Shown one piece after another: positions 34,002 to 43,151 of a stretch of DNA of 64,000 nucleotides. A model generated the notes under the pieces. It searched no databases. It had not been told where the DNA came from and worked only from the letters and a program-made list of their open reading frames with translations. The stretch covers positions 1,550,001 through 1,614,000 of the forward strand of contig NZ_JAPDNQ010000001.1 in assembly GCF_025989145.1 (NCBI RefSeq), written 5' to 3'. The stretch's first letter is position 1. The number at the start of each line of letters is the position of its first letter. Position numbers and translations under genes: made by a program. The stretch is from Microbacterium sp. SSM24 (GTDB taxonomy: Bacteria > Actinomycetota > Actinomycetes > Actinomycetales > Microbacteriaceae).

Positions 34002-35518
34002 GCGGTGCTCCCTTCGAGAGCAGGTTCGGAGGACGGGAGGAACTCGGATCCGTCGGCGCGGGCGAGCCGCGCGCGGAAGGCGTCGACGGTACCGGGCCAC
34101 AGCAGCGTCAGCCGCCCCGAGCGCTCGTCGACGTACCAGTTGCGGCATCCGCCCGTCATCCATCGGGTGGATGCCGCGGCCTGCGCGATCTCGTCGGTGT
34201 ACGCGCGTTCGGCCCCGGGATCGACGCGGAGGGTGCGGCCGGCGCGGTCGTCGAGGGTGCGCGCCACATAGCCGGCCTGCTCCTCGATCATGAGCACCGA
34301 CGAGGAGTGGCCGAGCGACGCATTCGGGCCGTTGAGCACGAACAGGTTCGGGAAGCCCGATACGACCGTCGACGCGAACGCCGTCATCCCGCCGGACCAG
34401 TGCTCGGCGAGCGATCGGCCCTGCTCTCCGACGACGAGCTCGGCATACGGCTGACGCGTCGACGCGAAGCCGGTCGCGAGCACGAGCGCATCCACGTCGT
34501 GGCGCGAGCCGTCGGACGCGACGAGCGTCGAGCCCTCGACCGCACTGAGTGCGGCGGACACGAGCGACACCGCGCCGGACGCCACGGCCGGGTAGAAGTC
34601 ATCCGACAGCAGCACTCGCTTGCACCCGAACGCGTAGTCCGGCGTGAGCGCCGCGCGCAGCGCGGGGTCGGCGACCTGGCGCTCGAGGTGAGCGCGCGCG
34701 ACCGCCTCCGCGGCGGCCGCGGCGGCGGAGTCGCCCGAGCGGGAGGCGAAGCGCTCCTCGCCCTCGGCGTACAGGTCGGCACGGAGGGCTTCGAGCGATG
34801 CGGGATCCGCGGCGAAGCGCGTGCGGTCGTCGTCGGAGTACGCCTCCCCGCCGCGGGGCACGATCCACGCCGGTGTGCGCTGGAACAGGGTCACCTGTGC
34901 CGCCGTACGAGCCAGTTGGGGAACGATCTGCACCGCGCTCGCCCCGGTGCCCACCACGCCGACGCGGGCGCCGGCGAGGTCGGCGGAGTGATCCCAGCGC
35001 GCCGAGTGGAACACCGGCCCGGGGAAGTGCTCCAGTCCCGGCAGCCGCGGGATCGCCGGCTCGGTGAGCCGCCCGCACGCCAGGACGAGCACGTCGGCCT
35101 CGATCACGTCGCCCGCGTCGCCCTCCTCGCCCGCCGAGCCCTGCGAGCCCCGCGAGGAGCCGGCCTCGATGCGCCAGACCTCGCGCGCGGCATCCCAGGC
35201 GGCGGTGTGCATGCGGGTGTTCAGCCGCAGGCGGTCGCGCAGGCCCTCCGCATCGACGACGCGGTCGAGGTACCCGTGGATCTCGGCGCCGGTCGCGAAC
35301 GTGCCCGACCACGCCGGGTTCGGATGGGTCGCGAAGCCGTACAGGTGCGCAGGCACATCGCACGCGATGCCGGGGTAGGTGTTGTCGCGCCACGTGCCCC
35401 CGACCGAGCCCCCGCGCTCGAGCAGGACGATGTCGTGGCGTCCGGCTCGCTGCAGCGCGATGGCGACGCCGATGCCGGCGAATCCGGCCCCGACGATCGC
35501 GACCTCGACCCGCGTCAC
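33998..35518 (-). CDS. Flavin-containing Baeyer-Villiger-type monooxygenase
   Basis: 506 residues. The FAD motif GAGFAG is near the N-terminus, followed by GTWRDNTYPGIACDVPAHLY. The Baeyer-Villiger fingerprint FxGxxxHxxxW is present as FPGPVFHSARW, and a second nucleotide motif GTGASAVQIVP binds NADPH. A C-terminal VLNGPNASLGHSS matches CzcO-type enzymes. Substrate unknown. It is fused into the F420 operon: GTG at 35518 overlaps the fbiC stop and its own stop overlaps the fgd-like start, so all three are translationally coupled. Confidence 0.9.
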   Translation of the reverse strand: MTRVEVAIVGAGFAGIGVAIALQRAGRHDIVLLERGGSVGGTWRDNTYPGIACDVPAHLYGFATHPNPAWSGTFATGAEIHGYLDRVVDAEGLRDRLRLNTRMHTAAWDAAREVWRIEAGSSRGSQGSAGEEGDAGDVIEADVLVLACGRLTEPAIPRLPGLEHFPGPVFHSARWDHSADLAGARVGVVGTGASAVQIVPQLARTAAQVTLFQRTPAWIVPRGGEAYSDDDRTRFAADPASLEALRADLYAEGEERFASRSGDSAAAAAAEAVARAHLERQVADPALRAALTPDYAFGCKRVLLSDDFYPAVASGAVSLVSAALSAVEGSTLVASDGSRHDVDALVLATGFASTRQPYAELVVGEQGRSLAEHWSGGMTAFASTVVSGFPNLFVLNGPNASLGHSSSVLMIEEQAGYVARTLDDRAGRTLRVDPGAERAYTDEIAQAAASTRWMTGGCRNWYVDERSGRLTLLWPGTVDAFRARLARADGSEFLPSSEPALEGSTA

Positions 35519-37941
35519 GGTGCCGCCCCCGCGGGGCTGGTCCGCAGCGTGCGGTAGTCGGTCGTCCGGAGCCGGAAGGGGCGGAACAGGCGTGCGGCGA
35601 TGGCCGCGGCATCCGCCACGGGAAGCTCCAGCCCGTGCTCGATGCCCGCCTCGGGCTTCACGCGGCCATCGAGCAGGGTGCCGCCGAGGTCGTCGCCTCC
35701 GGACTGCAGCAGGACAGCGGATGCCGCGCGCCCGACGCGCGTCCACGGGATCTGCACGTGCGGGATGCTGCCCGACAGCGCCAGCCGCGACACGGCGACC
35801 ATCGCGCGGTGCTCGTCCAGCGGCGAGCGTCCGGGCACCAGCGGCACTCCTCCGACCGGACCGGGGAGGGGGATCGGCACGAACTCGGTGAATCCGCGCG
35901 TCTCGTCCTGGATCGCGCGCAGCGCGCGAAGATGCACGATGCGCTCGGCGGCCGTCTCGACGTGTCCGTAGAAGATCACGCTCGTCGACCGGAAGCCGGC
36001 ACGATGCGCGGCCGTGATGCCCTCCACCCACCGGTCGACGGCGAGGTCGCCGGGCGCGACGAGCGCGCGCACGCGCTCGCTGAGGACCTTCACGCCGGTG
36101 CCGGGCACGGTGTCGACGCCGGCATCCCGCATCGCCGCGAGCGCTCCGTCGAGGCCGAGGCCGCTGCGATCGGCCAGGTCGCGCACGTCCTGCGGGCGAT
36201 AGGCGTGGAGGTGGACACCCGGCGTCGCGGACTTCACGACGCGCGCGAGGTCGAGGTAGCCGGACGGGTCCTCCGACGCCGGGAGCAGCCCCTGCACGCA
36301 CACCTCGGTCGCGCCGAGATCGGCGGCGTCGAGGGCGATGGCCGCGGCATCGTCGAGCGTGAAGGCGGCCGGGTCGTCCGTGGCGGTGCGGCGCAGGCCC
36401 GACGAGGTCAGGTTCCGGTTCACGACGAGGCTGACGGCCTCGCCGACGGTGTAGCGGCGCACGTCGTCCGCGGTCGCTGTGAGCGCGTCGAGGTCGGCGC
36501 CGGTGGCCTCGAGCAGCGACACCCATTCGGCATCGTCGAGGGCGAGGGGGTCGGATGCCGCGGTCTCGGCGATCCGCCGGATGCCGCTCGCCGAGCCGCT
36601 CGGCGAAGAACTCGGGAGAAACGTGTCCGCGAGTCGGTCGGGGCTGCTGCCGACCCCGGTCTCTCCCGCGTTGCTCACGGCGTCCCTCGTCGCCAGCCCG
36701 GTCACGGGATCCGCGAGCGCGGCGATCGGACCCCGCATGGCGGGGTCGAGCCACGTCTCGGGATCGCGCACGAACTCGGGGTGCGCGGTGAGGCGCTCCC
36801 GCAGCTCGTAGCCGAGTTCGGCGGTGCGGGCGGCGAGGTCGTCGAGGTGCGGCCACGGGCGCTCGGGGTTGACGTGGTCGGCGGTGAGGGGCGAGACGCC
36901 GCCCCAGTCGTCGGCGCCCGCGCGCACGAGCAGGTCGAACTCGGCGGTGTCGGAGAGGTTCGGCGGCACCTGGATGCGCATCCTCGGACCCATCACCAGC
37001 CGCGCGACCGCGACGGCGGCGACGTACTCGATCAGCTCGGCATCGGGCGCGCCCTGCATCGCGGTGCGGGGCTTCGCGCGGAAGTTCTGCACGATCACCT
37101 CCTGCACGTGCCCCTGCCGGCCGGTGGGGCCGTCGACCATGTGCCGCTCGTGCGCGTCGCGGATCGCGATGATCGACTCCGCGCGGTCGTGCAGCGTCTC
37201 GCCGATCCCCACCAGGATGCCGGTGGTGAACGGGATCCGCTCGCGACCGGCGTCCTCGATGACGGTCAGGCGCAGGGCGGGGTCCTTGTCGGGCGACCCG
37301 TAGTGCACCTGCCCCGGCTCCTCGAACAGCCGGCGGGACGTCGTCTCGAGCATCATCCCCATCGAGGGGGCGGTGGGGCGCAGCATCCGCAGCTCCTCCG
37401 CCGACATGACGCCGGGGTTGAGGTGCGCGAGCATGCCGGTCTCCGCGGTGACGAGCCGGGCGATGTGACCGACGTAGTCGAGAGTGGACGCGAAGCCGTG
37501 CTCGTCGAGCCAGGCGCGCGCCTCGGGCCAGCGGTCCTCCGGACGGTCGCCGAGTGTGAGCAGGACTTCCTTGCAGCCCATCGCCCGCCCCTGCCGCACG
37601 ACGGCGAGCACCTGCTCGGGCGACATGAACGCCGGCTTGTTCTTCTTCAGCAGCTGTCCCGGCGTGTCGACGAACACGCAGTAGTGGCAGCGATCGCGGC
37701 AGAGCGTGGTGAGCGGGACGAACACCTTGCGCGAGTACGTGATGACGCCAGGACGACCGGATGCCGCGAGCCCGGCGTCCCGCGCAGCACCGGCCAGGTG
37801 GAGCAGCCGTTCGAACTCGGCGCCGGTCGCGCCCAGCAGTGCCGCCGCGTCTGCGGCGTCGAGGCGCTCGCCGGCGGCCGCGCGGTCGAGCGCGAGGACG
37901 GTCTCCGGAGGCGAGACGACGGGGGAGGCCACGAAGGTCAC
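35515..37941 (-). CDS. fbiC: FO synthase-like CofG/CofH fusion; CofH half lacks radical-SAM cysteines
   Basis: 808 residues, the length and order of FbiC, which builds the deazaflavin FO from tyrosine and a ribityl-uracil. The N-terminal CofG half is intact, with CRDRCHYC giving Cys 81, 85 and 88 for the 4Fe-4S cluster. The CofH half (from about 495) aligns well (VSLVVNRN at 503-510, GATEVCVQG, YGHVET, ETRGFTEFVP), but where CxxxCxxC should follow VVNRN it reads LTSSGLRR (511-518). All three Cys are missing, with an apparent in-frame deletion. CofH activity is therefore doubtful. The start is GTG at 37941. Confidence 0.88.
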   Translation of the reverse strand: MTFVASPVVSPPETVLALDRAAAGERLDAADAAALLGATGAEFERLLHLAGAARDAGLAASGRPGVITYSRKVFVPLTTLCRDRCHYCVFVDTPGQLLKKNKPAFMSPEQVLAVVRQGRAMGCKEVLLTLGDRPEDRWPEARAWLDEHGFASTLDYVGHIARLVTAETGMLAHLNPGVMSAEELRMLRPTAPSMGMMLETTSRRLFEEPGQVHYGSPDKDPALRLTVIEDAGRERIPFTTGILVGIGETLHDRAESIIAIRDAHERHMVDGPTGRQGHVQEVIVQNFRAKPRTAMQGAPDAELIEYVAAVAVARLVMGPRMRIQVPPNLSDTAEFDLLVRAGADDWGGVSPLTADHVNPERPWPHLDDLAARTAELGYELRERLTAHPEFVRDPETWLDPAMRGPIAALADPVTGLATRDAVSNAGETGVGSSPDRLADTFLPSSSPSGSASGIRRIAETAASDPLALDDAEWVSLLEATGADLDALTATADDVRRYTVGEAVSLVVNRNLTSSGLRRTATDDPAAFTLDDAAAIALDAADLGATEVCVQGLLPASEDPSGYLDLARVVKSATPGVHLHAYRPQDVRDLADRSGLGLDGALAAMRDAGVDTVPGTGVKVLSERVRALVAPGDLAVDRWVEGITAAHRAGFRSTSVIFYGHVETAAERIVHLRALRAIQDETRGFTEFVPIPLPGPVGGVPLVPGRSPLDEHRAMVAVSRLALSGSIPHVQIPWTRVGRAASAVLLQSGGDDLGGTLLDGRVKPEAGIEHGLELPVADAAAIAARLFRPFRLRTTDYRTLRTSPAGAAP

Positions 37942-38033
37942 CGGTCAAGTCTTGCACCGTGCGCGGCGCACCGGGTCTTCCGATCGTTGCCCTCCTGTGA
38001 GCAAATGTCCCGGCGGGCGGACGGGGCCGCTGG

Positions 38034-38039
38034 CAGACT
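38034..38039 (+). promoter_or_regulatory. Possible -10 hexamer for the 153-residue protein gene
   Basis: CAGACT ends 6 nt before the ATG at 38046, the same spacing as other leaderless genes here. Confidence 0.35.
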
Positions 38040-38045
38040 AGACAC

Positions 38046-38507
38046 ATGGTGACGCTGCTCCTCGACTCGACGCGGCTCGAGGTCGTGCTGTCGGGAGCCG
38101 AGCGAGCGATGGCATTCCGCAAGGGGAATGTGGCCGTCGAGCGGTGGACCATCGCCAAGGTCCAGCTCACCGATGACACGTGGACGTGGCTCCGCGGGGT
38201 TCCGAGCCCCGGCACGCACCTGCGCGGCATCGTCGCGATCGGCACGTGGAAGTCCGCGGGCGGCGACGACTTCGCCGTGATCCGCCGGCACCGGCCGGGA
38301 GTGGTCATCGATCTCGAGGGCGACCCCGAGTACCAGCGACTGATCCTGACGACCCGGCATGGGCTCGCCCTCGTGCAGGCCCTTCGGGTCGAGGTCGCAG
38401 AGGAGCCCACCGACGTCGTCGACATCGCCGCCGAGACCGGGGCGATGCCCGTCGTCCCCCGCAAGCCGCGCACCCGCAAGGCGCCGGCGCCGTCGCCCGC
38501 CGTCTAG
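38046..38507 (+). CDS. Hypothetical protein (PH-like fold possible)
   Basis: 153 residues, no membrane helix or signal. The first 115 residues alternate hydrophobic strands (LEVVLSGAERAMAF, DDFAVIRRHRPGVVIDLEG, YQRLILTTRHGLALVQAL) in a pattern like small beta-barrel or PH-like domains of actinobacteria, and a basic Pro-rich tail follows. I do not recognise a characterised relative. It diverges from fbiC. Confidence 0.75.
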   Translation: MVTLLLDSTRLEVVLSGAERAMAFRKGNVAVERWTIAKVQLTDDTWTWLRGVPSPGTHLRGIVAIGTWKSAGGDDFAVIRRHRPGVVIDLEGDPEYQRLILTTRHGLALVQALRVEVAEEPTDVVDIAAETGAMPVVPRKPRTRKAPAPSPAV

Positions 38508-38553
38508 CCCCCGGCTCGCGCGCCCTGTCCTCCGGCGTGCATGCTCGACGACG

Positions 38554-39375
38554 TCAGCTCACGTCGCGGCGCCAGCTGAGCAGGTGGCCCAGCAGGACGA
38601 GCACGACCGCGTAACCGAGCAGCACGGCTCCGCCCGCCCACCATTCGAGCGACGTGGGCGCCTCGGCGCCGGGCACGCTCATGGCGAAGACGCTCGCGCC
38701 GACGAGCGCGTCGCTCGCCGCGCCGGGCAGGTACTGCGTGTAGTCGGCGAGCCCGTCGACGAACGATGCCGCAGCGCGTCCGACCGGTTCGAGGAACTGC
38801 GTGAACACGAGCACGCCGACGATCGCGCCGACCTGGTTGCGCACGAGCGCGCCGACCCCGATGCCGATGAGCACCCAGAGCACGTAGGCGAGCAGCATCC
38901 GTCCGAATTGCGCCCAGATGTCGGGCGCGGTCAGTTCGGTGTCGAGGTCGTAGCCGGCGAGGAAACCCGCGGAGGCGCCGACGGATGCCGCGATCCCGAC
39001 CACGCCGTAGAGAACGCCCAGCAGCACGCCGACGAACACCTTCGCCCACAGCACGAGGCCACGCCTCGGGGTGGCGAGGAAGGTCGGGGTCAGCGTCTTG
39101 TGGCGGAACTCCGAGGTGACCATCAGGGTGCCGATGAGCAGCGGGAAGACGTAGCCGACCGACGTCGCCGTGCTGTAGAGCGTCGAGGCCAGCCCGTCCT
39201 CGGGGAGCGGCGGCGCGTCACCCGGGAGCGAACCGGTCGCGGCCGCCGCGAAGACGAAGCCGAGCACGGCGGCGGTGAAGGCGACGTACACGGCCAGCAC
39301 GAGCGCGAGGATCCACCACATCGCGGTGGTGAACTGCTTGGTCGCCTCGGAGCGGGTCGCTGCGGTGAGGCTCAT
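38554..39375 (-). CDS. ABC transporter permease (ABC-2 type)
   Basis: 273 residues with six helices and a cytosolic N-terminus (RSEATKQFTTAMWW), as in ABC-2/NatB-like permeases. The loop GTLMVTSEFRHKTLTPTFLATPRR after helix 2 is characteristic: these permeases carry a TxEFRxxT motif. It is encoded directly downstream of its ATPase, and its ATG overlaps the ATPase stop (ATGA at 39372-39375). Substrate unknown. Confidence 0.9.
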   Translation of the reverse strand: MSLTAATRSEATKQFTTAMWWILALVLAVYVAFTAAVLGFVFAAAATGSLPGDAPPLPEDGLASTLYSTATSVGYVFPLLIGTLMVTSEFRHKTLTPTFLATPRRGLVLWAKVFVGVLLGVLYGVVGIAASVGASAGFLAGYDLDTELTAPDIWAQFGRMLLAYVLWVLIGIGVGALVRNQVGAIVGVLVFTQFLEPVGRAAASFVDGLADYTQYLPGAASDALVGASVFAMSVPGAEAPTSLEWWAGGAVLLGYAVVLVLLGHLLSWRRDVS

Positions 39376-41129
39376 CGGTGCTCACCCCCGTCGTGGTCGT
39401 GGTGCTCGCCTTCGTCGGATGGTGGGGGCGATTCCTCCTGGTCGTCGAGGACGTCGGATGCCGCGACCTCGGCGCTCTCGCTCGCGCCCGGCTCGCCCTC
39501 GGCATCGAATGCGGCGAAGAAGCGGTCGGCCTGCTCGTCGGCATCGGTCCTGACGTACTCATCCCACGCCCGGTCGGCGTCGTCGGGGCGCTCCTCGTCG
39601 GCCGCGTCGTCCGTCGGCCCGTCGTCCTCGAGCGGCCCGGTCTCGTCAGCCTCGGCCGGCTCGGCCTCCTCGGCCTCCTCGGCCTCGTCGTCCTCGGACG
39701 ACTCGGGCTCATCGTCCGCTCGGGCCGGCTCGGACTCCGCGGCCTCCTCAGGCTCGGCGGGCGCGGCATCCGGGTCCTCGACGGTGATGACGTCGATGAC
39801 GCCCGTGCTCGCAACGGCGAACGAGGCGGTGCGCGTGCTCGGCTCGTGGGGCGTCGCGGCCTCGTCCGGCTCGTCGGCCTCGGCCTCCACCGCCTCGCCG
39901 GCCTCCGCCGCCTCGTCGTCCGTCTCGTCCTCGTCGGCGTGCGCCCACGCCATGCCCGCGGCGGCGCTCATCGCGGCGGCCGGCGCAGCGCCCATGCCGG
40001 CGGCGTCGAGCTCCTCGGCGACGGACTCGACATCCGCGGGTGCGGCTTCGGGCAGCTCATCGGACTCGACCTCGTCGACCGGCGCCTCGGTCTCGATCGC
40101 GGACTCGTCGACGTCGTCAGCGGCTTCGGGCGCGGCATCCGGCCCCTCGTCCGCGGTCTCCACGAGCGGGATCGCGCCCGACTCGATCGCGGGGATCACG
40201 TCGTCCGGCAGCGTGCCCGACGCGCTCGCGTGCACGCGCGTGCCGTTGACCAGGTCGAGGAAGACCTCCTCGAGCGCCGGTCCGCGCTTGTGCAGCGACG
40301 ACAGCGGCACGCCGGCGGCGGCTGCCGCGAGACCCACCGACACCGGCTCGATGCCCCGCACGGTCAGGCCCGACCGGAGCACCTCGAACGGGATGCCGGC
40401 CGCGCGCAGCGCGTCGGCGAGCGCCGCGCGGTCGGCCGAGTCGACGATCGTGGCCTGCTCGGCCGGGTCGGAGAGCTCGTCGAGCCCGCCCTGGAACACC
40501 AGGCGCCCGGCGGAGATGATGAGGAGCGCGTCCACGGTCTGCTGCACCTCGGTGAGCAGGTGCGACGAGACCAGCACGGTCCGCCCCTCGCGGGCGAGCT
40601 GACGCAGGAACCCGCGGATCCACCGGATGCCTTCGGGATCGAGCCCGTTGGTCGGCTCGTCGAGGACGAGCACGCCCGGATCGCCCAGCAGCGCATACGC
40701 CAGGCCGAGGCGCTGCCGCATGCCGAGCGAGTATCCGCCGACCTTGCGGCCTGCGGCATCCGCGAGTCCGACCAGGCCCAGCACCTCGTCGACGCGGGAC
40801 GTGGGGATGCGCGCCGCGTTCGCGTAGACGGTGAGGTGCCCGGCGCCGGTGCGTCCGGGATGGAAGCTGGATGCCTCGAGCACGGCGCCGACGGTCTGCA
40901 GCGGATGCTTCAGCTTCGCGTACCGCACGCCGTCGATCGTGACGGTGCCGGCGGTCGGCCGGACCAGCCCGAGGAGCATGCGCAGCGAGGTCGTCTTGCC
41001 GGCGCCGTTCGGGCCGAGGAATCCGGTCACGACCCCGGGTTCGACGCGTGCTGTGAAATCCGAGACCGCGGTGACGGCGCCGAAGCGTTTCGTCGCGCCT
41101 GAGAATTCCAGCAGCTGTCCTTCGGGCAT
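39372..41129 (-). CDS. ABC transporter ATPase with long acidic C-terminal extension
   Basis: 585 residues. The first 300 are a standard ABC-2/drug-type ATPase: Walker A GPNGAGKTT at about 37-45, signature YSLGMRQRL, Walker B VLVLDEP, and an HLL switch. The following 270 or so residues are a low-complexity Asp/Glu/Ala-rich tail ending in a His-rich EGEHHDHDGGEHR. Such a tail is unusual; it is probably disordered and might bind metals or basic partners. GAGAGG precedes ATG 41129. Confidence 0.9.
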   Translation of the reverse strand: MPEGQLLEFSGATKRFGAVTAVSDFTARVEPGVVTGFLGPNGAGKTTSLRMLLGLVRPTAGTVTIDGVRYAKLKHPLQTVGAVLEASSFHPGRTGAGHLTVYANAARIPTSRVDEVLGLVGLADAAGRKVGGYSLGMRQRLGLAYALLGDPGVLVLDEPTNGLDPEGIRWIRGFLRQLAREGRTVLVSSHLLTEVQQTVDALLIISAGRLVFQGGLDELSDPAEQATIVDSADRAALADALRAAGIPFEVLRSGLTVRGIEPVSVGLAAAAAGVPLSSLHKRGPALEEVFLDLVNGTRVHASASGTLPDDVIPAIESGAIPLVETADEGPDAAPEAADDVDESAIETEAPVDEVESDELPEAAPADVESVAEELDAAGMGAAPAAAMSAAAGMAWAHADEDETDDEAAEAGEAVEAEADEPDEAATPHEPSTRTASFAVASTGVIDVITVEDPDAAPAEPEEAAESEPARADDEPESSEDDEAEEAEEAEPAEADETGPLEDDGPTDDAADEERPDDADRAWDEYVRTDADEQADRFFAAFDAEGEPGASESAEVAASDVLDDQEESPPPSDEGEHHDHDGGEHR

Positions 41130-41256
41130 GCCGAACCTCTCGTCGTCGGGAGCTATTCCCCATATCTTTGCGGAAACTGCACCTCGACGTGAGGAATAAT
41201 CCACCGGCGCGTCCCGGTGGCCGGGCATGCGAGCCTGATGCGACGACCGCCGCGAG

Positions 41257-41262
41257 TAACGT
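41257..41262 (+). promoter_or_regulatory. -10-like hexamer for the HIBYL-CoA hydrolase gene
   Basis: TAACGT ends 7 nt before the GTG at 41270, one base more than the usual 6 in this window. Confidence 0.4.
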
Positions 41263-41269
41263 GGCGGAC

Positions 41270-42331
41270 GTGACCGACGACTCCGCGCCCACCGTCCTCG
41301 CCCGCACCGCCGGGGGACTCGGGAGACTCACTCTCAACCGGCCGCGCGCGATCAACGCGCTGGATCTCGGCATGATCCACCAGCTGCATGCGGCCCTCGA
41401 TGCGTGGGAGCACGACAGCGAGGTCGATGTGGTCCTGCTGGACGGCGCCGGCGATCGCGGCCTGTGCGCCGGTGGTGACGTGCGCGGGCTCGCGGAGCGG
41501 GTCACCGGCGGGCAGGCCGCCGAGACCGCGCACTTCTTCCGCGACGAGTACGCCCTGAACGCGCGCATCGCCGAATACCCCAAGACCTTCGTCGCGCTCG
41601 CCGACGGCGTGACGATGGGGGGCGGCATCGGCGTCGCGGGCCATGCGGCCGTGCGCATCGTCACCGAGCGCTCGCAGCTCGCAATGCCGGAGACGCGCAT
41701 CGGCTTCACACCCGACGTCGGCGGCACGTGGCTGCTCGCGCACGCCCCCGGGCGTCTCGGCGAGTACCTCGGGCTCACCGGCGCGGTGATGGATGCCTCC
41801 GACGCGATCTATGCGGGATTCGCCGACCACTTCGTGCCGGCCGATCGCCTCGACGGTCTGCGCGACGCGCTCGAGACGCGGGCCGACCCGTCCAGCCCGA
41901 CGGAGCTCGTGCTGCTGTTCGACGAGACGCCCGACGGATCGAAGCTCGAGCGGGCGCGCGAGTGGGTCGACGACGCCTTCGCCGCCGACACGGTGGCCGA
42001 GATCATCGAGCGCCTCCGCGCGCGACCGGAGGCGAAGGCATCCGCCACGGCCGACCTGCTCGAGGAGCTCTCGCCCACCGGGCTCGCCGTGACGCTCGAA
42101 TCGGTCCGTCGATCGCGGGAGCTTCCCGGCCTGCGAGATGCACTCGAGCAGGAGTACGGGCTCGTGATGTGGTTCGCGACCACGCAGTCCGATCTTCCCG
42201 AAGGCATCCGAGCGCAGGTGATCGACAAGGACCGCTCGCCGCGGTGGCAGCCGGCGACCCTGGCCGACCTGCCGGCCGGGACGGCGGCATCCGCTCTCGC
42301 CTTCGAGCCCGAGATACCGCTCTGGGGATGA
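41270..42331 (+). CDS. 3-Hydroxyisobutyryl-CoA hydrolase (crotonase fold)
   Basis: 353 residues, longer than a plain enoyl-CoA hydratase and with the C-terminal extension of HIBYL-CoA hydrolases (valine breakdown). Crotonase features are LNRPRAINAL, the oxyanion-hole CAGGDVRGL and GVTMGGGIGVAGHA, and the HIBCH-type catalytic segment MPETRIGFTPDVGGTW with Glu and Asp. GTG at 41270 is preferred; another GTG at 41261 is in frame. It is followed after 1 nt by an LssY-like gene. Confidence 0.87.
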   Translation: MTDDSAPTVLARTAGGLGRLTLNRPRAINALDLGMIHQLHAALDAWEHDSEVDVVLLDGAGDRGLCAGGDVRGLAERVTGGQAAETAHFFRDEYALNARIAEYPKTFVALADGVTMGGGIGVAGHAAVRIVTERSQLAMPETRIGFTPDVGGTWLLAHAPGRLGEYLGLTGAVMDASDAIYAGFADHFVPADRLDGLRDALETRADPSSPTELVLLFDETPDGSKLERAREWVDDAFAADTVAEIIERLRARPEAKASATADLLEELSPTGLAVTLESVRRSRELPGLRDALEQEYGLVMWFATTQSDLPEGIRAQVIDKDRSPRWQPATLADLPAGTAASALAFEPEIPLWG

Positions 42332-42332
42332 C

Positions 42333-43151
42333 ATGACCGGGCGGAGAAGCTACTCGATCGGCATCGCGATCGACTGGTTCTTCTTCGTGTTCGCGGGGCT
42401 CGCCGCGATCTGGCTCGCCTATCTCAGCTTCACGGAGACGTTCCGCGTGGGGTGGTGGGGGATCCCGTTCGCGGTTCTCTTCTGGGTGCTCCTGGCCTAC
42501 CTCGTGCTGCCGCGCCTTCACCGCATCCTGACCACGGTCTACGTGCCCGACTACTTCATCGGCCGCACGCGGACGAGCGACGGACTGCTGGGCGACCCGG
42601 TGAACCTCGCCTTCCTCGGCGACGGTCCGCAGATCGAGCGCGCGCTGCGGGCCGCGGGCTGGACGAAGGCGGATCCGGTGACCTTCGCCTCCTCGTGGCG
42701 CATCATCGTCTCGACCCTCACGCGGCGCAGCTATCACGACGCCCCGGTGAGCCCGCTGTTCCTGTTCGGCCGCCAGCAGGACTTCGCGTACCAGCAGGAG
42801 GTCGACGGCAACCCCGCCCAGCGGCACCACGTGCGGTGCTGGCGCTGCCCCGAGGACTGGCTCCTGCCCGGTGGGCGTCGCGTCGACTGGCTCGCGGCCG
42901 GCACTTTCGACACGAGTGTCGGGCTCTCGCTGTTCACGCTCCAGGTGACCCACCGCATCGACGCCGAGACCGACATCGAGCGGGACCACATCGTCGCGAC
43001 GCTGCGGGATGCCGAGCCGCGCGTGTCCGTCGACGTGATCGTCGACTTCGCCACCGGGTATCACGCGCGCAACGGCGGCGGCGACAGCATCACCACGGAC
43101 GGCGACCTGCCGATCGTGGACGTGCGCGCACTCGCGGAGGTGGACGGATGA
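42333..43151 (+). CDS. LssY C-terminal domain membrane protein
   Basis: 272 residues: two N-terminal helices (about 10-55) and a soluble domain resembling the LssY C-terminal domain (FLGDGPQIERALRAAGWTKADP, PLFLFGRQQDFAYQQE, HVRCWRC, SLFTLQVTHRIDAETDIERDHI). The biochemical role is unknown; the domain also occurs fused to PAP2 phosphatases. It starts 1 nt after the hydrolase stop. Confidence 0.85.
   Translation: MTGRRSYSIGIAIDWFFFVFAGLAAIWLAYLSFTETFRVGWWGIPFAVLFWVLLAYLVLPRLHRILTTVYVPDYFIGRTRTSDGLLGDPVNLAFLGDGPQIERALRAAGWTKADPVTFASSWRIIVSTLTRRSYHDAPVSPLFLFGRQQDFAYQQEVDGNPAQRHHVRCWRCPEDWLLPGGRRVDWLAAGTFDTSVGLSLFTLQVTHRIDAETDIERDHIVATLRDAEPRVSVDVIVDFATGYHARNGGGDSITTDGDLPIVDVRALAEVDG

Noticed and set aside
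35515..37941. Frameshift as explanation for the missing CofH cysteines
   Set aside because: The frame is continuous and matches CofH on both sides of residues 511-518; no alternative frame there encodes CxxxCxxC.
35519..38479. Upstream extension of the monooxygenase frame across fbiC and beyond (over 900 codons)
   Set aside because: The extension is arginine-rich shadow of fbiC; the monooxygenase FAD motif starts right at GTG 35518, which overlaps the fbiC stop.
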